Origin: Solirubrobacteraceae bacterium
Lineage (GTDB): Bacteria; Actinomycetota; Thermoleophilia; Solirubrobacterales; Solirubrobacteraceae
Assembly: GCA_025934395.1 (NCBI GenBank)
Contig: JAICYC010000001.1
Span: 59,985 to 123,984, forward strand
Direction of reading: 5' to 3'
DNA: 64,000 bases
Made by a program: the position numbers and the translations under genes. Below the pieces are notes generated by a model. That model made no database searches, had not been told where the DNA came from, and was given only the letters and a program-made list of their open reading frames with translations. Below are positions 16,729 through 23,710 of the stretch, in pieces (within the stretch, counting starts at the first letter, position 1; every line of letters starts with the position of its first letter).

Positions 16729-17592
16729 TCAGGCGGTGGTGGGCTGATCCTCGCCCGCGCGGGCGTCCAGGTCGCGGAGGATTCCTTGGGCGAGGAGATC
16801 GCGCTCCATGCGCGCGTCACCGAGCGGGTTGAGGATGCCGCGCAGCGCCGACATGGCCGCCCAGCGCCGCGGCCGGATGATCCGAGGAGCACGTTTTTCG
16901 ATCCCCTGCACGATCGCCTCGCCTGCGACCGCGGGTGAGACGCGCTTGCGCAGCGGCTTGGGGAAGCTCTCGATCATTCGCGAGGCGATCTCGTCTTGGT
17001 CGAGGGCGCGATGGACCATCTCGGTGTCGATGAAGCCGAAGTAGGCAACGCTCGCGCTCGCGCCGTGGAGCTGGAGCTCCACGCGCAGCGCGCGGCCGAA
17101 CTGCTCCACGGCTGCCTTCGCCATCGCATAGGGAAGCTCTCCGATGCCGTTCAGAAAGGCGTACACCGAGGAGATCACCACCACGTGACCCCGGCGCGCG
17201 ACGATCTGCGGCAGCGCGGCGTCGACGGTGCGGTAGACGCCCATCAGGTCCACGTCGAGCACACGCTCGAAGGTCTCCGTGGGCGTTGCGCGGAAGGTCG
17301 CGAGACGGCCGGCGATGCCCGCGTTCGCAACGACCACGTCGAGGCCGCCGAAGCGCTCCACGGTCGTCGCCACCACCCTTTGCATCGCGCCGCGGTCCAC
17401 CACGTCGGCGGCGATCCCGAACGCGCGGGTGTCGTGGATCTGGGCGGCTGCCCGCTCGGAGGCGACCTGGTCGAGGTCGGCGATCACCACGGAGGCGCCC
17501 CGGGCGGCGAGGGCGCTCGCGGTCGCGAAGCCTATGCCGCGGGCTGCGCCGGTCACAAGGGCGACCTTCCCCTGGAGGGAGTAGTCGGGCAT
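16729..17592 (-). CDS. Short-chain dehydrogenase/reductase
   Basis: 287-residue classical SDR: TGAARGIG cofactor loop at 15-22, NAG motif (VVANAGIAG), SSVYAF with the catalytic serine, and active-site YAMAK. The C-terminal extension (VQGIEKRAPRIIRPRRW) is that of membrane-associated SDRs acting on lipids or steroids. The substrate is unknown. It starts back to back with the gene on the + strand. Confidence 0.88.
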   Translation of the reverse strand: MPDYSLQGKVALVTGAARGIGFATASALAARGASVVIADLDQVASERAAAQIHDTRAFGIAADVVDRGAMQRVVATTVERFGGLDVVVANAGIAGRLATFRATPTETFERVLDVDLMGVYRTVDAALPQIVARRGHVVVISSVYAFLNGIGELPYAMAKAAVEQFGRALRVELQLHGASASVAYFGFIDTEMVHRALDQDEIASRMIESFPKPLRKRVSPAVAGEAIVQGIEKRAPRIIRPRRWAAMSALRGILNPLGDARMERDLLAQGILRDLDARAGEDQPTTA

Positions 17593-17656
17593 GGGTGGAC
17601 CCTATACGGGCTGCGCGGTACGCAGGTGTGGCCGCTCGCCGGTCGAACTACCCGAA

Positions 17657-18181
17657 GTGGCCTCGGCTCCCGACGGAATCAGCCTCAAGCGCCACCGCGA
17701 CCTGGCGGGACGCACGCGCAACCCCTGGTTGCGACGGGTGCTGCTCTGCGTGATCGCGGTGATCCCGGTGCTCGCGCTGCTGAACGTGTTCGGCCAGCAT
17801 CCGACGACCACGTCGGTCGCGACGCCCGCGGTGAGCGTCAACGTCACAGCGCCCACGCGACTGCGCAGCGGGCTGATCTTCCAGGTGCGGGTGCAGATCA
17901 CCGCACGGCAGAACATCAAGGAACTGGAGCTTGTGTTCGACCGCGGCTGGTGGGAGTCGATGAGCGTCAACTCGACGGTCCCCGAACCGACCGAAGAGTC
18001 CTCGAGCGACGGACGCGTGGTCTTCGACTACGGCCAGCTCGGCGCCGGCCACACCCACGTCAGCTGGCTCTACTTCCAGGTCAATCCCACGAACGTGGGC
18101 AAGCGCCAAGAGAACATCGACGTCAAAGACGGCGAAACCCAGCTCGCGCACATCAACCGCTCGATGACGATCTTCCCGTGA
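17657..18181 (+). CDS. Membrane-anchored extracytoplasmic protein, unknown function
   Basis: 174 residues from GTG at 17657; an ATG at 17591 is in frame but overlaps the opposite SDR start. One membrane helix near the N-terminus (VLLCVIAVIPVLALLNVFG) is followed by a ~125-residue beta-rich outer domain with TAPTRLRSGLIFQVRVQITARQNIKELELVFDRGWWESM. Located 7 bp before the DUF421 gene, it is probably co-transcribed. I recognise no family. Confidence 0.65.
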   Translation: MASAPDGISLKRHRDLAGRTRNPWLRRVLLCVIAVIPVLALLNVFGQHPTTTSVATPAVSVNVTAPTRLRSGLIFQVRVQITARQNIKELELVFDRGWWESMSVNSTVPEPTEESSSDGRVVFDYGQLGAGHTHVSWLYFQVNPTNVGKRQENIDVKDGETQLAHINRSMTIFP

Positions 18182-18188
18182 GGCTCAC

Positions 18189-18632
18189 ATGGACCTCGTG
18201 ATACGCGCAGTAGTCGTCTTCTTCTTCATCTTCCTGATCACCCGCATCGCGGGGCGGCGCGAGCTCAGCACGCTGCAGCCGTTCGACCTGATCCTGCTGG
18301 TCGTCCTCGGCGATCTCGTGCAGCAGGGCATCACCCAGAGCGACGAGTCGGTAACAGGCACGCTCACGGTCATCTCCACGATCGCGCTGCTCACGGTGGC
18401 GATCAGCTGGGTGTCGTTCCGCTTTCCCAAGACCCGCAGGGTCACGCAGGGGGAGCCGATCGTGCTCGTCGAGGACGGGAAACCGATCGAACGCAACCTG
18501 CGCCGCGAGCGGATCACCGTGCAGGACATCGAGGAGGAAGCACGTGGCGTCCAGATCGGCTCGCTCGCCGACCTGCGATGGGCGATCCTCGAGGACGACG
18601 GGCACATCAGCTGCATCCCGCGGCAGCAGTAG
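18189..18632 (+). CDS. DUF421/YetF-family membrane protein
   Basis: 147 residues. Two to three N-terminal helices contain the family motif RIAGRRELSTLQPFDLILLVVLGDLVQQGI. The cytoplasmic tail has GEPIVLVEDGKPIERNLRRERIT...LAILEDDGHISCIPR. YetF-like proteins are uncharacterised, though some affect spore germination in Bacillus. It probably forms an operon with the preceding gene. It ends 26 bp before tRNA-Ala(UGC). Confidence 0.85.
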   Translation: MDLVIRAVVVFFFIFLITRIAGRRELSTLQPFDLILLVVLGDLVQQGITQSDESVTGTLTVISTIALLTVAISWVSFRFPKTRRVTQGEPIVLVEDGKPIERNLRRERITVQDIEEEARGVQIGSLADLRWAILEDDGHISCIPRQQ

Positions 18633-18658
18633 GTCGCTCGCGTAAAATCGGTCGCTGC

Positions 18659-18731
18659 GGGGCCATAGCTCAGCTGGGAGAGCGCCTGCTTTGCAAGCAG
18701 GAGGTCACCGGTTCGATCCCGGTTGGCTCCA
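18659..18731 (+). tRNA. tRNA-Ala (anticodon UGC), island attachment gene
   Basis: 73 bases, complete cloverleaf: acceptor GGGGCCA/TGGCTCC, D-arm AGCTCAGCTGGGAGAGC, anticodon stem CCTGC/GCAGG with loop TTTGCAA (anticodon TGC), T-arm ACCGGTTCGATCCCGGT, discriminator A, and the G3-U70 alanine identity pair. Bases 18690-18731 recur exactly at 42219-42260, so this is the insertion target of the island; the gene remains complete. Confidence 0.95.
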
Positions 18732-18732
18732 T
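18690..18732 (+). repeat. attL: 43-bp direct repeat (3' half of tRNA-Ala)
   Basis: The block running from TTTGCAAGCAGG through GGTTGGCTCCAT is identical, base for base over 43 bp, to 42219-42261. It spans the anticodon loop to one base past the tRNA 3' end, the usual target of tyrosine integrases. Confidence 0.9.
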
Positions 18733-19085
18733 ACAGAGAAGTTCCTGCACGTGCCCTGGTTTTGGCGGCACGGAATCGCAGTGGATCGCTTGTGATCGGC
18801 TGTGATCTGAGGCACTAGTGCCTCAGATTCGCGTCGATGGCGGTCGAATAGCCGACGATTCCTGGCGATCACGCTCGATCGTGGGCGGCGGCGGAGCTAT
18901 GGTCGCCGGGCCTTAGACATAAGTGGCCCCGGCGGCGCTAGTGACGCCCCGGGGCCCGGCACCGAGGACCTGGCCTCGATGCATCACCGATTCTCCCGCA
19001 GCCTCGCATGGTTCGCGCGGCTGACCGTGGCGAGCGGCTGATCGCGATCTGCTCCTCGGGCCACCCCGAGCAAAGGAGCAGTCCA
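18733..19085. other. Island left margin without a gene; contains 24-bp perfect palindrome
   Basis: These 353 bases hold no convincing ORF. At 18805-18828 ATCTGAGGCACT is followed directly by its exact reverse complement, a 24-bp perfect palindrome with no loop, 73 bp inside attL. Nearby are the related short repeats gatcgcttgtgatcggc and tgtgatctg. Such a site next to att could be an integrase arm or excisionase site, or a bidirectional terminator. An RBS (AAAGGAG, 19072-19078) ends the region before the next gene. Confidence 0.6.
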
Positions 19086-20255
19086 ATGCCAGAGAAAGGC
19101 AGCAAAGGGGGAGGTGAGCTCCGGCGGTTCGAGCCCGTCTCGGATGAGCTGGTGCTTGCCGCGGTCGACCGAGCAGAACGTCATCGCAGGGGGGTCGAGC
19201 GAGAGGGGGTGACGCTGTCAGAGCTCACGGAGCACCTGGGGTTCGTCCGAACCGGGTGGACGACCCGACAGCTGCGCCCGCAGCTGGCCGCCCTGGTCGC
19301 GGATGGCCTGCTCGCCGCGTATCGCCGGAGCAGTCGAGACGTATGGGAGCTGACGGTGAAGGGTCGCAGTCAGCTTGACGCGTGGCGCCGACGCGGCGAC
19401 AGCACGCAACTGCCCGAGTCGCCTCAGCACCGGGTCTGGCGCAACGCGCGCACAGACGCCGCTGAGCAGATCGAGGAGATCCGGAGGCGGGCACGCGGCA
19501 GCGTGGTTGAAGCGCTCGCTTTGCTCGACAGCGGTTCTCGGGTCAGGTCCGATAGATGGTTTGAGCTTGCACGGCGCCTCAGGGGGGCCTGCTGGTCGCT
19601 CGGCTCCGCGACGTATTGCCTCTACGAGTGGGCCGAGCCCGACGACGCGAGAGCCGACATCGACGACTACCGCGACCCCTCCGATGAGCGGCTTGAACCG
19701 CCAGCGCAGGACCGGCTCAATTCCCTACGTCAGGGTCGACGCCACCTCCGCCAGTGGGGCAATATCGAAGGCGAGGGCACGCGTCCGCCGCGACCCGCTC
19801 CCAACGGAGACATCATCACCGTGCCGGCCGAGCTGGTGGCCAACCTGCGCATTGGTCTGCACCACCTCCTCGGAACTGCCGCCGAAGACGTCGCCGATAT
19901 CACGAGCCGGCCGAGGCGCGAGCAGCATCCCGAGTGGTATGAGGAGTCGCGCGTGCACCTTGAGCAGGCTTGGGCCCTGCTGGATCTGATCGGCTGGGCC
20001 GACCCGCGCCAGCAAACGGCGGCCCGCATCGATCTTCGTCAACACCGCTGGGCAGCAACCGGGGCACTCGATGCCGCGGTGATGTTCGGGGATGAAGAAC
20101 TGGCGGAGGCCGACGTCGTCGACGCCGAACGCGCCGAACGCGGCCAGCCGTCCAAGCGCGAGGCAACGATCGAGCGCGCTCGCGCGCTGCGCGAGTTCAC
20201 CGCCGCCGTCAAGAAGACAGCCGATGCCACGAACGCAAAGGAGGAACAACGATGA
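19086..20255 (+). CDS. Winged-helix protein of unknown function (island)
   Basis: 389 residues from ATG at 19086, 8 bases after AAAGGAG. Residues ~10-105 form a winged helix (VTLSELTEHLGFVRTGWTTRQLRPQLAALVADGLLAAYRRSSRDVWELTVKG). The rest is helical and charged, with a WFELARRLRGACWSLGSATYCLYEW segment and a C-terminal HLEQAWALLDLIGW...AERGQPSKREATIERARALREF stretch. The next gene overlaps it by 4 bases (ATGA) and also encodes winged helices, so the pair probably acts together in DNA binding. I do not recognise a recombinase motif. Confidence 0.6.
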   Translation: MPEKGSKGGGELRRFEPVSDELVLAAVDRAERHRRGVEREGVTLSELTEHLGFVRTGWTTRQLRPQLAALVADGLLAAYRRSSRDVWELTVKGRSQLDAWRRRGDSTQLPESPQHRVWRNARTDAAEQIEEIRRRARGSVVEALALLDSGSRVRSDRWFELARRLRGACWSLGSATYCLYEWAEPDDARADIDDYRDPSDERLEPPAQDRLNSLRQGRRHLRQWGNIEGEGTRPPRPAPNGDIITVPAELVANLRIGLHHLLGTAAEDVADITSRPRREQHPEWYEESRVHLEQAWALLDLIGWADPRQQTAARIDLRQHRWAATGALDAAVMFGDEELAEADVVDAERAERGQPSKREATIERARALREFTAAVKKTADATNAKEEQR

Positions 20256-20743
20256 GGCATAAGCAATCCTCGACAGAACTGGTGACGAACACGTTGTCGG
20301 CCCGATCGGAGGCGACTGTGGCCGAGCTCGCAAGTGCGACGGGCCTCGGCCGCTCAACCGTAGGGAAGGCGCTTATCAAACTCGAGCGGTTAGGAGAAGC
20401 TCATCGTGTCGCTGGTGGACGTAAGGGCGCAACGCGGCGCCCGGATCGTTGGCGTCGGCCGGGGAAGCACGAGTCCTCGTCGAAGAGTCCAAAGCCGGCC
20501 GTCCGGCCTCGCGGGCAGAAGGCCGAGCGACTGCGACCCGGCCAGCTGGACGAGCTCGTCATCGCATACGTGAACGAGCACGCTGGCGAGGCCCTCGGAC
20601 CTGCTGTCGTCGCGAAGGAACTCGGCCGATCGTCTGGCGCGGTCGCCAACTGCCTCGCGCGGCTCGCCAAGGCGGGTCACGTGCGCGAGGTTGGCAAGCG
20701 TCCGCGTCGGTATAGGGTCGTAAGGAACTCGCGGCGTCCATAA
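20252..20743 (+). CDS. Tandem winged-helix DNA-binding protein (island)
   Basis: 163 residues. Two winged-helix units: VAELASATGLGRSTVGKALIKLERLGEAHRVAGG (about 23-58) and AVVAKELGRSSGAVANCLARLAKAGHVREVGKRPRRYRV (about 118-157). They are joined by a basic Pro/Lys/Arg linker. Its start ATGA overlaps the preceding stop, indicating translational coupling. Likely a regulator or accessory DNA-binding factor; the target is unknown. Confidence 0.65.
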   Translation: MRHKQSSTELVTNTLSARSEATVAELASATGLGRSTVGKALIKLERLGEAHRVAGGRKGATRRPDRWRRPGKHESSSKSPKPAVRPRGQKAERLRPGQLDELVIAYVNEHAGEALGPAVVAKELGRSSGAVANCLARLAKAGHVREVGKRPRRYRVVRNSRRP

Positions 20744-20803
20744 GGCGCGGGAGGTGCGCTGTAGGCTCGCGGATCGTCCGTCTCGCGTGCGAGGGTTGCG
20801 CGC

Positions 20804-21459
20804 GTGAAGGAGGATGTCCTCGAGCAGGTGGTTGATGACTACCTCAAGTTCGAGGCTACTTCACAACTCACAATGTGCGGTTCCTCCCCGGCCCGACCAT
20901 CCGGAGTACCGGGCGGCGGAGGACTCGGTCCCGTCCGACGTTGACGTCGTCGGCTACCACCCCATCAAGCCCGGGATTGAGCGCGTGGTCGTGAGCTGCA
21001 AGTCATGGCAGGGCGGCTTCGATGCGACCGCCAAAGTCGCTGAGCTGCGAGGCGAGAAGAAGAATCCCAAGCGGGAAACCTGGCGGCACTTCCGCGAGCT
21101 GTGGATACCGAAGTGGAGCGAAGCATTTCGCGAGGCGATCTTTGAGCTAACGAATCAGCGCTCCTTCGCTTACCTCATTGCGGTCACCCGGCTGAAAGGC
21201 GACGCCAAACGCCTGGGGAAAAGATCAGAAAATCGCGGAGAACCTCAACGGCTGTTCTGTCGGCTTCCTTCCGCTCGAAGCGATGTGGCGTACCATGCTC
21301 GCCAAGCTCACGACGACACCTGCGTCAAGCGAGATCGGCCGCCTGGCTCAACTCCTCAAGGCCGCCGGCCTGACCGCCCCGAACGTCGTCGCCGAGCCCC
21401 GCGGACCCACACCCGGTGGAGTGGCACCCGTGCTGGAGGCGGCTGCCGTCAGCGAGTAG
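20804..21459 (+). pseudogene. Frameshifted PD-(D/E)xK nuclease-like gene
   Basis: Coding sense is spread over three frames. GTG at 20804 after GCGCGC opens VKEDVLEQVVDDYLKFE. A shift near 20854 continues as GYFTTHNVRFLP and another near 20893 as PDHPEYRAAEDSVPSDVDVVGYHP...ERVVVSCKSWQGGFDATAKVAELRGEKKNPKRETW. A third near 21210 gives WGKDQKIAENLNGCSVGFLPLEAMWRTM...GRLAQLLKAAGLTAPN to the TAG at 21457. The SDVDVVGY...VVVSCKSW pair resembles a D-x(n)-CK PD-(D/E)xK core. The breaks fall in or near C- and G/A-runs, so either mutation or sequencing error is possible. Confidence 0.65.
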
Positions 21460-21578
21460 CGTCGCAGGCGACTGCCGGGGCTGCGAGCGCTCGGGGCGGT
21501 GACCTGTCAACGCCATTTTCCACTGCGCGGTCCGCTGCGCTGCCCGGCCTGATTGTCGCTGGGCGCAGTCGTTGACTG

Positions 21579-22013
21579 TCAGTCGCCACCGCGATTTGCG
21601 GACGTCTCGTCCAGGTAGGCTGATCCGCGGATTGCGCTGTAGATAACAGCCCAACGCTCCTTGCTTTGCGGTTGTTCGCCGCGGAACTTGATGTTGGCGA
21701 GCATGCCGACCTCGGCCTCAGTGAGACCCGCCTCGCGCGCGAATTCCCCCAAGCCCTCTGGTAGGTCGTTTGGGGTCTCTGTGATCCAGCGACGCCCCAA
21801 TAGGTCGTTGATCGTCACCCCCATCGCATCGGCGAGCTTGAGGAGGGTGCGCCCCGAGGGTCGCTTCGTGTCGCCGCTGTCCGTCTCAAGGCTCGAGAGG
21901 TACCCCTTGCTGATTCCGGCGCGATCGGCGAGCTCAGTTAGGCCAAGCTCGCGATCATTGCGCAACCGCCTGATGCGTTGGCCGATCGTCTCCTGCGTCG
22001 CTTTCTTGGCCAT
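21579..22013 (-). CDS. XRE-family repressor
   Basis: 144 residues. Cro/CI-type helix-turn-helix at about 10-70: IGQRIRRLRNDRELGLTELADRAGISKGYLSSLETDSGDTKRPSGRTLLKLADAMGVTINDLLG. The C-terminal half (LPEGLGEFAREAGLTEAEVGMLANIKFRGEQPQSKERWAVIY) is of the kind found in partners of ImmA/IrrE proteases. It lies 13 bp downstream of the protease gene in one operon, divergent from the ubiquitin-like operon. It probably binds the GTTC/GAAC inverted repeats in the divergent gap. Confidence 0.88.
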   Translation of the reverse strand: MAKKATQETIGQRIRRLRNDRELGLTELADRAGISKGYLSSLETDSGDTKRPSGRTLLKLADAMGVTINDLLGRRWITETPNDLPEGLGEFAREAGLTEAEVGMLANIKFRGEQPQSKERWAVIYSAIRGSAYLDETSANRGGD

Positions 22014-22026
22014 CGCTTAACTCCCC

Positions 22027-22902
22027 TCAGGCGGTTGGGTGAACACGGCGGTACAGGGCAAGGACTCGGTCATGACGGGCTCCTTCGGGATCGCTGTACG
22101 GGCAGAGGCGAGCCGAGAGATGAACCGGCCCGTCATAGGGGACGCCGAATCCAGCGAGCGAACTCCGCTCCTCGATCGGCTGGCCGGCAAGGGCACCGTG
22201 GAGTGGGTCGCGCCCAGCGACAGACTTGTGCTTCGGGATCCAAGGCCAGTCTCCGCGCGCGAGTGCGTAACGGACCCGCAGCTTCGGTGGCGCTGATGGG
22301 TCATTGCGCTCGCTCGGCTTGTTCCGCACGTCCAGGACGACCAGGAGCGCCGGCTCGGGCCACAGGCCGACGAAGCGATGAGCGGATGCCTGGAGGCTCG
22401 CGTCGTAGCGCTCGCTAATCGCCGCGACGGTCGCGAGACCGAAGTCGGCTTGCGCGAGGTCGGCCTCCACCATTTCCGCGGGCAGGATGAACTCTGCCGC
22501 GCCGAGGTCGCAGAGACCCTCGATGTCGAGCTTCTCCGCCGGAAGCTCTAGCGGGTCGCAGCGTCTCTGGGTTGCAAGGCGGCACCCGGGCATAAATGTG
22601 TGCACGACCTCGTGAAAGCCGGTGAAGCGCTGCCTACGAGGATGATCGCTGGCCCTGAGCTTGATCTTGAAGTGGCCGCCGGTGGGATCCAGCAGCAGGC
22701 ATCCGGCGCAAGGTAGCTGCGCCGGCTCGATAACGGCTACCTGCTGGGCCGAGGCGACCATACGCAGGTCGATGGGCGGCGTTGCCTGAAGTTCTCGGAG
22801 CAACTCGTCCGCGAGGTGAACGACGTGTTCGGCGTCGCTCGCTCCCGGCCGGTCGCGGCGGCGCTCCTCCAGCAGCGAGAGCTGTTGTTCACTGACGCCC
22901 AT
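22027..22902 (-). CDS. ImmA/IrrE-family zinc metallopeptidase
   Basis: 291 residues. The zinc-binding helix FHEVVHTF (HExxH at 97-101) and the third ligand Glu137 in GAAEFILP are intact. Such proteases cleave their partner XRE repressor when a stress or DNA-damage signal appears (ImmA-ImmR, IrrE-DdrO). The C-terminal ~130 residues (LVVLDVRNKPS...RVRYALARGDWPWIPKHKSV) may be the sensing domain. It is first in a two-gene operon with the XRE gene and divergent from the ubiquitin-like operon, so it is the probable inducer of that operon. Confidence 0.87.
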   Translation of the reverse strand: MGVSEQQLSLLEERRRDRPGASDAEHVVHLADELLRELQATPPIDLRMVASAQQVAVIEPAQLPCAGCLLLDPTGGHFKIKLRASDHPRRQRFTGFHEVVHTFMPGCRLATQRRCDPLELPAEKLDIEGLCDLGAAEFILPAEMVEADLAQADFGLATVAAISERYDASLQASAHRFVGLWPEPALLVVLDVRNKPSERNDPSAPPKLRVRYALARGDWPWIPKHKSVAGRDPLHGALAGQPIEERSSLAGFGVPYDGPVHLSARLCPYSDPEGARHDRVLALYRRVHPTA

Positions 22903-22923
22903 GTTCGGCCTTGAAGACTAGCC

Positions 22924-22965
22924 GTTCTCTCTACGGAACCTGTGCTACCGTTCTCAGTAGCGAAC
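22924..22965. promoter_or_regulatory. Twin operators in the XRE/Ubl divergent promoter
   Basis: GTTCTCTCTACGGAAC (22924-22939) and GTTCTCAGTAGCGAAC (22950-22965) are two copies of GTTCTC-N2-TA-N2-GAAC, with perfect GTTC/GAAC arms, the same spacing, and centres 26 bp apart (about 2.5 helical turns). They sit between the ImmA start (22902) and the Ubl start (23018), an ideal place for the XRE repressor to shut both operons. Confidence 0.65.
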
Positions 22966-23017
22966 AGGCAGTGGCCTATCGCGAACATACCACCAACCTC
23001 CGAGGAGGCCCGCCCCG

Positions 23018-23290
23018 ATGAGCTCGCAGCCCGCAGCGACCGAAGCAACCCCCCGCACGCACTCCGTCCACATCATCGTCAATCGCCGTCCTGTGGTCCT
23101 GCCCTCCGCCGAGGACACCGGCGCCGAGATCCTGACCGCGGCTGGCTTTGAGGGCGAGAAGTGGGATCTGTTCCGGCTGGACGGGGAGCACGATCCCACC
23201 GGCGGCACGCTCGTGCTGGCGGCCGAAACGATCACCGTCCGCGACGGCGAGCATTTCCGCGTCATCCCGGGCGAACGCACGTTTGGTTAG
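23018..23290 (+). CDS. Ubiquitin-like protein (Multi_ubiq-type)
   Basis: 90 residues; strong GAGGAGG ribosome site before ATG 23018. After a ~15-residue loose N-terminus comes one beta-grasp domain: SVHIIVNRRPVVLPSAEDTGAEILTAAGFEGEKWDLFRLD...LVLAAETITVRDGEHFRVIPGERTFG. It resembles single units of the prokaryotic multi-ubiquitin family (Pfam Multi_ubiq, from memory). It ends in one exposed glycine (TFG-stop), not GG plus a tail, so it might be used without processing. It is followed within 3 bp by an E2-fold gene and then a JAB-E1 fusion, the classic neighbourhood of bacterial ubiquitin-like systems. Confidence 0.75.
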   Translation: MSSQPAATEATPRTHSVHIIVNRRPVVLPSAEDTGAEILTAAGFEGEKWDLFRLDGEHDPTGGTLVLAAETITVRDGEHFRVIPGERTFG

Positions 23291-23293
23291 CGC

Positions 23294-23710
23294 GTGTCCG
23301 CCCTGGATGAGCTGCGGCGCCACGCCGAAGAGCTGACCCAGGCCACGGGGGTGGCGGTCGAACTGATCGACGGCCGCCATCCCCAGACGCCGGACCACCC
23401 CCAGGTCTTCGTCGTGCTGCGCCAGGTGAGTCTGCCTTCCGGCCTCTACGCACAGAGCAGCACGGACGTGCTCTTCATCGCCGACTACCAGTACCCCCGC
23501 AGCGCCCTTGACATGTTCTGGACCGAGCTCGGCGTGGTGCTCACAGGGGGAGGCACCCCCGCAAATGCCGATTCGCTCGAGGAGTACGCGGGGCGGAGAT
23601 GGCGGCGCTTCTCCTGGCACCGCGGCGGGAGCTGGAACGCCGCCGGCAACGGCCTGCTCGACCACTACCACTTCATGCTTCAACGCTTCCGAGAGGAGCC
23701 GAACCGATGA
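23294..23710 (+). CDS. E2-fold protein (Prok-E2 family E-like) lacking any cysteine
   Basis: 138 residues from GTG at 23294. The run VFVVLRQVSLPSGLYAQSSTDVLFIADYQYPRSALDMFW is the E2 beta-meander with its YP turn. WRRFSWHRGGSWNAAGNGLLDHYHFML matches the C-terminal signature I associate with prokaryotic E2 family E. The translated sequence has no cysteine, so it cannot carry a ubiquitin-like protein as an ordinary E2 thioester. It may be a scaffold, a non-catalytic adaptor, or use another residue. It overlaps the next gene by 4 bases (ATGA). Confidence 0.7.
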   Translation: MSALDELRRHAEELTQATGVAVELIDGRHPQTPDHPQVFVVLRQVSLPSGLYAQSSTDVLFIADYQYPRSALDMFWTELGVVLTGGGTPANADSLEEYAGRRWRRFSWHRGGSWNAAGNGLLDHYHFMLQRFREEPNR

